Shown piece after piece: positions 1 to 6,883 of a stretch of 6,883 nucleotides of DNA (position 1 is its first letter; each line of letters begins with the position of its first letter). The notes under the pieces are model-generated. The model searched no databases. It had not been told where the DNA came from and saw nothing but the letters and a program-made list of their open reading frames with translations. This stretch comes from Bacteroidales bacterium (lineage in GTDB: Bacteria > Bacteroidota > Bacteroidia > Bacteroidales > FEN-979), in NCBI GenBank assembly GCA_016926765.1, contig JAFGNY010000012.1, positions 1 through 6,883 of the forward strand, in the 5' to 3' direction. The position numbers were made by a program, and so were the translations under genes.

Positions 1-1449
1 CAGGTTGTTCCTGTGGGGATAGGACTATTGATTGATCGTATATTCCAGGATGTCAACGATCGTGTTTGTGAAATTACCGGTTATAGTAAGCAGGAACTAA
101 TTCACCAGAGTGCCCGCATGCTGTATGCTGATGAAAAAGAATTTATCAAGGTTGGGATCATCAAGAATCAAAACCTGATTGATACAGGAGTCAGTGAGAT
201 CGAGACAAAGTGGGTTTGTAAAAATGGATCAGTAAAACATATTCTGCTCAGAAATTCGGCAATCAACAATGAGGATCACTCGGAAGGAGTCATCTTTACA
301 GCCCTCGACATCACACAGCGTATCCAGGCTGAAGCAGCGCTGCTGGAAAGCGAAACCCGTTACCGGACCTTTGTCGAGAACTCTCCGGTAGCCATCATGA
401 TTCACCGGAAAGGAGCGATCGAGTACGTCAATCAGGCCGCCATGAATTTGCTTGAAGCTGACTCTCAGGATCAACTCATTGGGTTTAATGCTATTGAACT
501 GATGCATCCGGATGACCGTCCGATGGCTATGGCACGAATCTCCCAGATGTACCAATCGGGAGAACCTGCCCCGGTGACTGAAGAACGGTTTATCTCGTTT
601 ACAGGAAAGGAACTCAAATTACAGGTGGCGGCCAACATCACGCAATTTAAGGGAGAAAAGGCATCCTTGGTATTTGGCCTCAATGTTACGGAGTTAAAAC
701 AAGCTGAAAATGAAATCATCCGGTTTAGCAAGGAGTTGGAAGAGATCAATAATTCCAAGGATAAATTCTTTTCCATCATTGCCCATGACCTCAAAGGACC
801 ATTTAACTCTATTCTTGGATTTGCCGACATTCTGCATACGGAGTATGATGAGTATAGTGATGAAGAACGCAAACACTTTATACGAAATATCGTATCCTCC
901 GCACAAAATACCTATAAATTATTGGAAAACCTGCTGGAATGGTCAAGAGCACAAACAAACCGTATCGACTTCAAACCCGAAGTACTTGTGCTTAGTTCAG
1001 TGATTAATGAATGTATCCTGATGGTTCGTGGTCAGGCAGAAGCCAAGGATATCCATCTTTTTTCTGCTGTTGAGTTTAATACACACGTCATGGCGGATGA
1101 GAATATGGTCAAAACCATCATCCGGAACCTTCTTTCCAATGCAATAAAATTCTCCAGGAGAAGAGGGCACATCCGGGTAAAAGAAATGCACTTCAACCAT
1201 CCCATCAGTCAAAAGGAGATGATCGAGGTGATCGTTCAAGATGACGGTGTTGGGATGTCTAAAACTGTTCTTGAACAGCTCTTCAGAATTGACCAGATGG
1301 TTAAAACACCTGGAACTGAAAATGAAAGAGGGACAGGGCTTGGGCTGATTCTTTGCCGTGAACTGGTAATGCGGCATGGAGGAGAGATCTGGGCCGAAAG
1401 CGAGCAAGGCAGGGGAACCACCATCCATTTTACATTGCCGGAGAACTGA
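1..1449 (+). CDS. PAS-domain sensor histidine kinase, 5'-truncated by window edge
   Basis: This gene encodes a two-component sensor kinase that autophosphorylates on histidine and passes the phosphate to a response regulator. The frame is open from base 1 (482 residues visible), and the first residues already lie inside a PAS domain, so the GTG at 13 is not a credible start. Numbering from base 1, PAS 1 with its PAC tail covers about 1-106 (NDR and GYS motifs, ending DITQR). PAS 2 covers about 117-232 (RYRTFVENSP onward). HisKA spans about 247-315 with H-box IIAHDLKGPF and phospho-acceptor H262. The HATPase domain spans about 363-482, with N-box NLLSNAIKF (N380), G1 box DDGVGM (D414-D415), F-box-like LFRID, and G2 box GTGLGL (from G444). 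No transmembrane segment is visible, but the missing N-terminus could hold one or more PAS domains. No receiver domain is fused at the C-terminus and no response regulator follows it, so it is either an orphan or paired with a gene upstream of the window. The signal sensed cannot be inferred. Confidence 0.95.
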   Translation, partial: QVVPVGIGLLIDRIFQDVNDRVCEITGYSKQELIHQSARMLYADEKEFIKVGIIKNQNLIDTGVSEIETKWVCKNGSVKHILLRNSAINNEDHSEGVIFTALDITQRIQAEAALLESETRYRTFVENSPVAIMIHRKGAIEYVNQAAMNLLEADSQDQLIGFNAIELMHPDDRPMAMARISQMYQSGEPAPVTEERFISFTGKELKLQVAANITQFKGEKASLVFGLNVTELKQAENEIIRFSKELEEINNSKDKFFSIIAHDLKGPFNSILGFADILHTEYDEYSDEERKHFIRNIVSSAQNTYKLLENLLEWSRAQTNRIDFKPEVLVLSSVINECILMVRGQAEAKDIHLFSAVEFNTHVMADENMVKTIIRNLLSNAIKFSRRRGHIRVKEMHFNHPISQKEMIEVIVQDDGVGMSKTVLEQLFRIDQMVKTPGTENERGTGLGLILCRELVMRHGGEIWAESEQGRGTTIHFTLPEN

Positions 1450-1477
1450 ATCACTCAAACCCGATAGCTCTTTTATG

Positions 1478-1485
1478 TATCTTTG
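1478..1485 (+). promoter_or_regulatory. Probable Bacteroidota-type promoter (-7 element TATCTTTG) for the peptidase pair
   Basis: TATCTTTG matches the TAnnTTTG -7 consensus recognised by the Bacteroidota primary sigma factor exactly. It lies in the 87-bp gap between the kinase stop and the first peptidase ATG. Transcription would begin a few bases downstream, giving an AT-rich leader of about 45 nt. No TTG -33 element is present at the usual distance upstream (about 20 bp), so the call rests on the -7 box and its position. The gap contains no other recognisable operator or terminator. Confidence 0.55.
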
Positions 1486-1536
1486 CTGACACAACCATTC
1501 CTGTATTTATCTGTCTTAGAAATAAAACTTATCTTT

Positions 1537-3534
1537 ATGAAACGATGCTTCCTTCTCCCAATGTTCCTGATTGGCTTGTCAGTTCTTGGTTATTCTCAGC
1601 TATCAACCACCATGAAAGGATCTGAACTCTGTTCTCTGAAAAAATCGCAGATGACAGTTCTTCCCGATCTCACAGAAACCATTCAGTCAGGTTCCACACA
1701 TACTTATGATGTTCTCAATTATACACTTTCACTCGACATCTACACCTGCTTTTCTTCCCCCTATACCCATGCATTTGATGGTACTGAAATTATTACGTTC
1801 AGAGTCGACTCCGCGCTGAATTCGATCATACTGAATGCCAACAGCGCCTCTTTACAAATCAATTCGGTGAGCATATCAGGGGTTTCATTTACACAGGATG
1901 GAAACCTTCTGACCATCCAGCTTGATCAAACTTACAACCCAGGCGATACGGTGGATGTGGGGATCAGCTACCATCACAACAACGTGAGCGATGATGCATT
2001 TTACGTGAGTGACGGCTTTGTCTTTACCGACTGTGAACCCGAAGGCGCCCGCAAATGGTTCCCCTGCTGGGATAAACCTTCAGACAAAGCCAGATTGGAT
2101 ATGACCGTGAAAGTTCCGGCTACTGTGAAAATAGGTTCCAACGGAGTGTTGGCGGATTCCACCCTGGCCGCTGATACTCTTTGGTATCACTGGGTAAGTG
2201 ATTACGATATTGCTACTTACCTTGTTGTGCTGTCAGGAAAAATCAACTATCAGTTGGATATCGTTTACTGGCACAAATTGTCCAATCCTGATGACAGTAT
2301 CCCAATCCGTTTTTATTTCAATGAAGGAGAAAATCCTGATCCGATTGAACAAATGATCGTACCCATGACCAACTGGTATTCTGAACATTTCTGTGAACAT
2401 CCCTTCAATAAAAACGGATTTGCTACATTAAATGATCAATTTACATGGGGTGGAATGGAAAACCAGACCCTGACCTCTCTATGCCAGAGTTGCTGGTCTG
2501 AAAGCCTGGTAGCTCACGAATTTGCCCATCAGTGGTTTGGTGATATGATCACCTGCGGAACCTGGGCCGATATCTGGCTTAATGAAGGTTTTGCTACCTG
2601 GAGCGAAGCCTTCTGGTACGAAAGCTATGCTGGTTATCCCGCATACAAAGCCGACATCGACGGAAATGCCACCTATTATCTCAGCCATAATCCCGGATGG
2701 GCGATTTCAGAACCCGAATGGGCAATCACCACTCCACCCCTTGGGATCCTTTTCAACTATGCAATCACCTATACCAAGGCATCCACAGTCCTTCATATGC
2801 TCCGGTATATGCTTGGAGACTCCCTTTTTTTTGCCTCTTTACACACATATGCCACCAATGATGAACTCAGATTTAATTCTGCCGTAATCCCTGATTTTAT
2901 GGCTGTTGTGAATGAAGTGACCGGTGAAGATTATGACTGGTTTTTCAACCAGTGGATCTATGAACCAAATCATCCTCAATACCAGAATACCTATAATTTT
3001 GAAGATCTTGGTAATGGTCAGTGGAAAGTGAACTTCTACACGGAACAGATCCAGACGGATCCGGAGTTCTTCAAGATGCCGGTGGAACTGAAGGTTCGTT
3101 TTGAGGATTATTCCGATACGATCATTACGGTCATGAATGATGTGAACCAGCAGTACTTCAGCTGGACATTCGACCTTCGTCCGGTCTATTTTCAGTTTGA
3201 CCCCGGCAATAATATTGTCATCAAACATCAAACGACAATTTTGGGAGAACCAATTCAGGAAGGAACGTACTCAACGGTTCACCTGTTCCAGAATATCCCA
3301 AACCCTGTCATACAGACAACTCTGATCAGGTATCAGATTGATGAGCCCATGAACATCAACCTGTCGCTTTTTGACATGATGGGCCAGCAGATTCAGATCC
3401 TTGTAAATAAAACAGAATCCTCCGGTATGCATGCTTTCTCTCTGAATTGCAGCTCATTGAATCCAGGAGTTTATTATTATACACTCACCGCTAACGGGGA
3501 ACAAGTCACGAAAAGACTAATTGTGATCAAGTAA
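1537..3534 (+). CDS. Secreted M1-family zinc aminopeptidase with T9SS type A sorting domain (paralog 1)
   Basis: This is a 665-residue exported gluzincin aminopeptidase, predicted to remove N-terminal residues from peptides outside the cell. The N-terminus (MKRCFLLPMF...) is a signal peptide, probably cleaved near residue 20 (GYS/Q); no lipobox is seen. An M1 N-terminal beta domain covers about 50-240. The catalytic domain follows: GGMEN substrate-binding motif at 305-309, zinc ligands H327 and H331 of HEFAH with catalytic E328, third ligand E350 exactly 18 residues on, and catalytic Tyr at 412 (YTKA, where the family usually has YxKG). A beta-sandwich covers about 490-575. The C-terminal 85 residues (about 581-665: LFQNIPNP, MMGQQ, NPGVYYYTL, terminal RLIVIK) form a T9SS type A sorting domain. 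The large helical domain IV of PepN-type enzymes is absent. The ATG at 1537 is preferred over an in-frame TTG at 1483 because the TTG overlaps the promoter box and would put 18 residues before the signal peptide. There is no clear Shine-Dalgarno. C316/C319 form a CxxC just before the zinc site that paralog 2 lacks. It is probably co-transcribed with the next gene. Confidence 0.96.
   Translation: MKRCFLLPMFLIGLSVLGYSQLSTTMKGSELCSLKKSQMTVLPDLTETIQSGSTHTYDVLNYTLSLDIYTCFSSPYTHAFDGTEIITFRVDSALNSIILNANSASLQINSVSISGVSFTQDGNLLTIQLDQTYNPGDTVDVGISYHHNNVSDDAFYVSDGFVFTDCEPEGARKWFPCWDKPSDKARLDMTVKVPATVKIGSNGVLADSTLAADTLWYHWVSDYDIATYLVVLSGKINYQLDIVYWHKLSNPDDSIPIRFYFNEGENPDPIEQMIVPMTNWYSEHFCEHPFNKNGFATLNDQFTWGGMENQTLTSLCQSCWSESLVAHEFAHQWFGDMITCGTWADIWLNEGFATWSEAFWYESYAGYPAYKADIDGNATYYLSHNPGWAISEPEWAITTPPLGILFNYAITYTKASTVLHMLRYMLGDSLFFASLHTYATNDELRFNSAVIPDFMAVVNEVTGEDYDWFFNQWIYEPNHPQYQNTYNFEDLGNGQWKVNFYTEQIQTDPEFFKMPVELKVRFEDYSDTIITVMNDVNQQYFSWTFDLRPVYFQFDPGNNIVIKHQTTILGEPIQEGTYSTVHLFQNIPNPVIQTTLIRYQIDEPMNINLSLFDMMGQQIQILVNKTESSGMHAFSLNCSSLNPGVYYYTLTANGEQVTKRLIVIK
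2533..2599 (+). repeat. Copy 1 of a nearly identical 67-bp stretch over the M1 zinc site
   Basis: This stretch matches 4489-4555 in the neighbouring paralog at 63 of 67 bases by direct comparison. The four differences (at 2541, 2568, 2589 and 2595) are all synonymous third-position changes. It encodes the segment just after HExxH through the third zinc ligand. The rest of the two genes is much more diverged at synonymous sites, so this is the best-conserved DNA shared by the pair. Confidence 0.85.
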
Positions 3535-3549
3535 TTAAATCACTTCTTT

Positions 3550-5484
3550 ATGAAAAAATTGTTCTTTCTTCTGGGTTTCACCCTGTCATTCAGCGCTGGC
3601 TTTTCGGCTTTGGCTCCGGAACCCACAACCGACACGGCTCATTGGTATATGGAACACAGTTACGATGTCCTGCAGTACAAACTGGAGGTGGATCTCTACG
3701 AAAATTATTCCACTCCCTATCCAAAAACCTTTTCAGCTGTTGAAACCGTCACATTTCGGGTCGATTCCACCCTGAGCTCAATCAAATTAAATGCGATCAG
3801 CACATCTCTTGAAATAGATGCTGTAGGACTTGCCGCTGTCACTTACACCCATACCAACGACACCCTGACCCTTCAGTTGGATCAGACCTATTCTCCGGGT
3901 GATGAAGTGGAAGTAGAGGTGCAGTACCATCATCTGAATGTGGCAGACCAGGGGTTTTATGTTTCCAACGGATTTGTCTTCACCGACTTCCCTCCTGAAG
4001 GGGCCAGAAAAGTTTTCCCTTGCTGGGACCGCCCCTCCGACAAAGCGACCTGGGACCTGACGGCGAAAGTTCCCATTTCGGTAAGACTTGGATCAAATGG
4101 GATGCTTGCCGACTCCACCATCGTTGCTGACACCTTATGGTATCACTGGGTTTCTGACCAGCAAATCGCTACATACCTGATCACATGGACCTCTTCAAAC
4201 ATCTGGAATATCAATGTCTCATACTGGAATAATACCTACGTCCCGGATGACAGTATTCCCATCTGGCTTTACAAAAAAGCAACCGAAAATGTCACCAATG
4301 CGGTAGCCAAAATCCCATTGATGACCGATTTCTATGCAAGTAAATTTGGGCCGTACCCTTTCTCTAAGATTGGGTTTGCTACCGTTACGTCTTTTCCATG
4401 GGGAGGCATGGAAAACCAGACGATGGTCAACCTGAGACCGAATGGATACACGGATGAACCGTTAATTGCTCATGAACATTCCCATATGTGGTTTGGAGAT
4501 ATGATCACCTGCGGAACCTGGGCAGATATCTGGCTTAATGAAGGATTTGCCACCTATTGTGCTCAACTCTGGCTGGAAGATCAGAACGGGTATACTGTGT
4601 ATAAAAACAAGATGAATGCACTTGCCAATTCGTATCTGAGCAGCAATCCGGGTTGGCCGGTCTACCATCCGGAATGGGCAATCCAGACGCCTTCAGCCAA
4701 TGATCTCTACAATGTTGCAATCTCATACAACAAAGGGGCATGCGTTCTTTTTCAACTAAGGTATGTTCTGGGAGACTCCCTCTTCTTCGAGGTGATGAAT
4801 GCCTATGCTACCGATACCAGTCTCACATATAAATGTGCTGTGACCGAGGATTTTGTGGCAATAACAAACGCCGTGACCGGGGAAGACTATTCCTGGTTCT
4901 TTGACGAGTGGATCTATGCTCCAAACCATCCCTACTACGAGAACATTTGGGAGATGGAAGATCTCGGAGGCGGCCAGTTCAAGGTAATCCTGGAGATGAA
5001 CCAAACCCAGACCAATACCGTATTTTTCAAAATGCCCATTGAAGTACAGGTAGATTTTAACGACGGAACCGATACAATTGTCACCGGATGGAATGACACC
5101 AATCCACAAACATTGGAATGGATCTTTGACAAATTCCCCAGCAATGTGATCTTTGACCCCAACCGCAATATCTTGCTGAAACATGGGACTACGGTTGTTG
5201 GAGAGAGAGATAGGGAACCCTCCGGGTTTTTTCTGAGACAGAATAACCCAAATCCCTTCAGGGATCTTACGTTCATTTCCTATTCCCTTGACCGTTCTGA
5301 ACATATCCGCATTACCCTTTTGGATCATACCGGAAAAACGGTAAAGACTCTTGTTGATAAATCACATGTTCAGGGGAAATACCAACTCACTGTTCATGGT
5401 GAGGATCTTGCATCGGGGGTCTATTTCTGCAACATGGAGGCGGGAAAAACCCTCCGCACCATAAAACTGATCGTTCAGAAATAA
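3550..5484 (+). CDS. Secreted M1-family zinc aminopeptidase with T9SS type A sorting domain (paralog 2)
   Basis: This 644-residue exported aminopeptidase is a tandem paralog of the gene 15 bp upstream; by eye about half of aligned residues are identical over the M1 region. The signal peptide (MKKLFFLLGFTLSFSAGF) is probably cleaved around residues 20-22. The M1 N-terminal beta domain covers about 35-220. Catalytic motifs are GGMEN at 285-289, zinc ligands H308 and H312 of HEHSH with catalytic E309, third ligand E331, and catalytic Tyr at 393 (YNKGA, the canonical YxKG form). The spacing from first zinc histidine to tyrosine is 85 residues in both paralogs. A beta-sandwich follows (about 470-555), then a T9SS type A sorting domain (about 560-644: LRQNNPNPF, DHTGKTVKTL, ASGVYF, terminal IKLIVQK). 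The spacer between signal peptide and enzyme is shorter than in paralog 1. The 15-bp intergenic gap and absence of a separate promoter box imply co-transcription. The loop before HExxH reads LRPNGYTDEP rather than the CxxC segment of paralog 1, suggesting different substrate preference. Substrate specificity cannot be assigned. Confidence 0.96.
   Translation: MKKLFFLLGFTLSFSAGFSALAPEPTTDTAHWYMEHSYDVLQYKLEVDLYENYSTPYPKTFSAVETVTFRVDSTLSSIKLNAISTSLEIDAVGLAAVTYTHTNDTLTLQLDQTYSPGDEVEVEVQYHHLNVADQGFYVSNGFVFTDFPPEGARKVFPCWDRPSDKATWDLTAKVPISVRLGSNGMLADSTIVADTLWYHWVSDQQIATYLITWTSSNIWNINVSYWNNTYVPDDSIPIWLYKKATENVTNAVAKIPLMTDFYASKFGPYPFSKIGFATVTSFPWGGMENQTMVNLRPNGYTDEPLIAHEHSHMWFGDMITCGTWADIWLNEGFATYCAQLWLEDQNGYTVYKNKMNALANSYLSSNPGWPVYHPEWAIQTPSANDLYNVAISYNKGACVLFQLRYVLGDSLFFEVMNAYATDTSLTYKCAVTEDFVAITNAVTGEDYSWFFDEWIYAPNHPYYENIWEMEDLGGGQFKVILEMNQTQTNTVFFKMPIEVQVDFNDGTDTIVTGWNDTNPQTLEWIFDKFPSNVIFDPNRNILLKHGTTVVGERDREPSGFFLRQNNPNPFRDLTFISYSLDRSEHIRITLLDHTGKTVKTLVDKSHVQGKYQLTVHGEDLASGVYFCNMEAGKTLRTIKLIVQK
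4489..4555 (+). repeat. Copy 2 of the nearly identical 67-bp stretch over the M1 zinc site
   Basis: This is the counterpart of 2533-2599, in the same orientation and reading frame, 1956 bp downstream. It encodes the same 22 amino acids with only four synonymous differences. Fourteen of the 18 codons that could vary silently are identical between the copies. Confidence 0.85.
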
Positions 5485-5514
5485 GGTAGTTTCTAGAATT
5501 CTCCTCCTCAGGCA
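5485..5514. other. 30-bp convergent intergenic gap
   Basis: This gap separates the stop of the second peptidase (+) from the stop of lon (-). It contains an 8-bp perfect palindrome (AGAATTCT, 5495-5502) but no GC-rich stem followed by a T-run in either direction. No intrinsic terminator can be supported, so transcripts from both sides probably overlap at their 3' ends or end by another mechanism. Confidence 0.6.
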
Positions 5515-6883
5515 TTAAAACTCCAGCGGATTTTTGACTTTTATCTTCAGCAAGGCTTCCGTGTTTATCTCCTTCATCTCCTCGATATAGTGGAAGGATA
5601 ATCCTTTGATATAAGCTGTTTTAATTTCGTCAATATCTTTCTTATTCTCAATGGAGAGGATGATATCTGTGATACGGGCCCGTTTGGCAGCAAGGATTTT
5701 CTCCCGGATCCCCCCTACCGGCAATACTTTTCCCCGTAGCGTTATTTCTCCTGTCATGGCCAGGTTCTTTTTCACTTTTCGCTGGGTAAATGCTGATGCC
5801 AGCGCAGTGAAAATCGTGATTCCGGCTGATGGACCATCTTTTGGTGTGGCACCTTCAGGCACGTGAATATGAATGTTCCAGTTTCCAAACACCGCGGGAT
5901 CAATACCAAAATCGGCTGCATGTGCTTTTAGATACGCAAGGGCAATGGAAGCGGATTCTTTCATTACATCTCCCAGATTCCCCGTAAGTGTCAGCTCTCC
6001 CTTCCCTTTGTTCAGGCTCACTTCGATAAACAGGATCTCCCCTCCATGGATCGTCCATGCCAATCCGGTTACCACGCCGGCCTGTTCATTGTTGATATGT
6101 TTATCGACCTGAAAGAGAGAAGCTCCCATGATCCTGGTTAGGTCTTCGCTTTTCAGCTTCCGTGGAAATTGCTCCTCCATGACAATATTGGTCGCCCTTG
6201 ACCGGATGATCTTGGCAATCGACTTTTCAAGGCCTCTAACGCCTGATTCACGCGTGTAATCTTCGATAATCTTTTGAAGGATTTCATGGGAGAATTGCAC
6301 CTGGTTCTTTTTTAACCCATGTTCGTTCAGCTGTTTTGGGACAAGGTGATGCAAAGCAATATCGATCTTCTCCTCAAGCAGGTATCCGGGAAGCTCGATC
6401 ACCTCCATCCTGTCGCGCAAAGCCGGGTGAATCGTACTTAACGTGTTGGCCGTAGCAATAAACATGATACGGGAAAGATCATACTCTATCTCAAGGAAGT
6501 TATCATAGAACGCTATATTCTGTTCTGGGTCCAGCACCTCAAGAAGTGCCGCCTGAGGGTCTCCGCTGTAATTCATTCCGGCAACTTTATCGATTTCGTC
6601 CAAAACAAAAACCGGATTGGAAGATTTGACTTTTTTAATACTCTGGATGATCCGTCCCGGCATAGCTCCGATGTATGTTTTTCGATGACCGCGGAGTTCC
6701 GATTCATCACGAAGTCCCCCCAGGGACATCCGGATGTATTTCCTGCCAAGTGCACGGGCGATAGATTTTCCCAGGGAAGTCTTTCCAACCCCGGGAGGGC
6801 CAACAAGGCATAATATCGGAGACTTCAGGTCACGTTTCAGTTTAATCACAGCCAGGTATTCAATGATCCGCTCTTTAACCTTC
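5515..6883 (-). CDS. lon: ATP-dependent protease Lon, C-terminal portion (5' end outside window)
   Basis: Lon is a cytoplasmic hexameric AAA+ serine protease that unfolds and degrades damaged and short-lived regulatory proteins. The visible part is 455 residues, open to the window edge. The first residues (KVKERIIEYLAV) are the conserved Lon segment just before the ATPase domain, so the GTG at 6849 is internal and not the start. From the first full codon (6882), Walker A GPPGVGKT is at 28-35, Walker B VFVLDEID at 91-98 (D95, E96), a sensor-1 region IATAN follows, and RDR is a likely arginine finger. The proteolytic domain has catalytic S352 in KDGPSAG and K395 in GGIREKILAA. Their 43-residue spacing equals the S679-K722 spacing of E. 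coli Lon. The protein ends VKNPLEF. The missing part should be the N-terminal substrate-binding domain and linker, about 330-400 residues by family comparison. No frameshift or missing catalytic residue is seen. The promoter lies outside the window. The HslV/ClpP and LonB (membrane-anchored archaeal) alternatives are excluded by the domain order and motifs. Confidence 0.98.
   Translation of the reverse strand, partial: KVKERIIEYLAVIKLKRDLKSPILCLVGPPGVGKTSLGKSIARALGRKYIRMSLGGLRDESELRGHRKTYIGAMPGRIIQSIKKVKSSNPVFVLDEIDKVAGMNYSGDPQAALLEVLDPEQNIAFYDNFLEIEYDLSRIMFIATANTLSTIHPALRDRMEVIELPGYLLEEKIDIALHHLVPKQLNEHGLKKNQVQFSHEILQKIIEDYTRESGVRGLEKSIAKIIRSRATNIVMEEQFPRKLKSEDLTRIMGASLFQVDKHINNEQAGVVTGLAWTIHGGEILFIEVSLNKGKGELTLTGNLGDVMKESASIALAYLKAHAADFGIDPAVFGNWNIHIHVPEGATPKDGPSAGITIFTALASAFTQRKVKKNLAMTGEITLRGKVLPVGGIREKILAAKRARITDIILSIENKKDIDEIKTAYIKGLSFHYIEEMKEINTEALLKIKVKNPLEF

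Noticed and set aside
710..1003. Plus-strand 97-codon open frame inside the kinase
   Set aside because: It overlaps the HisKA region in another frame, and its translation shows no domain or start signal.
13..1449. GTG at 13 as the start of the histidine kinase
   Set aside because: The frame is open upstream to base 1, and residues before and after 13 belong to one continuous PAS domain; the gene is truncated by the window edge.
997..1494. Minus-strand 165-codon open frame under the kinase
   Set aside because: It lies opposite well-supported kinase sequence, shows no recognisable domain, and is a codon-structure shadow.
4756..5328. Minus-strand 190-codon open frame under paralog 2
   Set aside because: It is entirely antisense to the conserved M1 and sorting-domain sequence. 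A similar shadow occurs at 2839-3231 under paralog 1, as expected from homologous codons.
5495..5502. AGAATTCT palindrome as a terminator or operator
   Set aside because: It is too short, AT-rich, lacks a loop and T-tract, and 8-bp palindromes are expected by chance.
5515..6849. GTG at 6849 as the start of lon
   Set aside because: The frame continues to the window edge through the conserved KVKERIIEYLA segment, and a Lon starting here would lack its whole N-terminal domain.
1..6883. Mobile element, phage, CRISPR, tRNA or toxin-antitoxin content
   Set aside because: No terminal inverted repeats, transposase motifs, regular short repeats, tRNA-like cloverleaf or small gene pair was seen. The window is filled by four ordinary genes, and the only duplication is the M1 pair.

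Overview
The window looks like chromosomal DNA from a member of the Bacteroidota. Three sequence features point there. Two secreted peptidases end in a type IX secretion system (T9SS) type A sorting domain, a system essentially confined to this phylum. The intergenic gap before them carries a perfect TAnnTTTG element, the Bacteroidota -7 promoter motif. Neither peptidase start codon has a clear Shine-Dalgarno sequence. The order or genus cannot be fixed from this sequence alone.

Layout: 1-1449 (+) is the 3' part of a PAS-PAS-HisKA-HATPase sensor histidine kinase whose 5' end lies outside the window. An 87-bp gap with a probable promoter follows. Next come two tandem, 15-bp-spaced paralogous genes, 1537-3534 (+) and 3550-5484 (+). 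Each encodes a full-length secreted M1-family (gluzincin) zinc aminopeptidase with signal peptide, GGMEN motif, HExxH-(18)-E zinc site, catalytic tyrosine and C-terminal T9SS sorting domain. After a 30-bp convergent gap, 5515-6883 (-) is the C-terminal two thirds of the ATP-dependent protease Lon, with AAA+ module and Ser-Lys proteolytic domain; its 5' end lies outside the window.

The two M1 genes form one probable transcription unit that delivers paired aminopeptidases to the cell surface or medium, presumably to process peptides for nutrition. The kinase upstream is probably transcribed separately, and nothing visible ties it to the peptidases. Lon is a housekeeping cytoplasmic quality-control protease that merely converges on the unit. 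Coding density is very high, and no RNA genes, mobile elements, CRISPR arrays or prophage signs were seen.

I found no evidence of a novel biological system. The points most worth a second look are the tandem duplication with diverged active-site surroundings, an unusually codon-conserved block over the zinc site that hints at gene conversion, and a CxxC motif next to the active site of only the first paralog.
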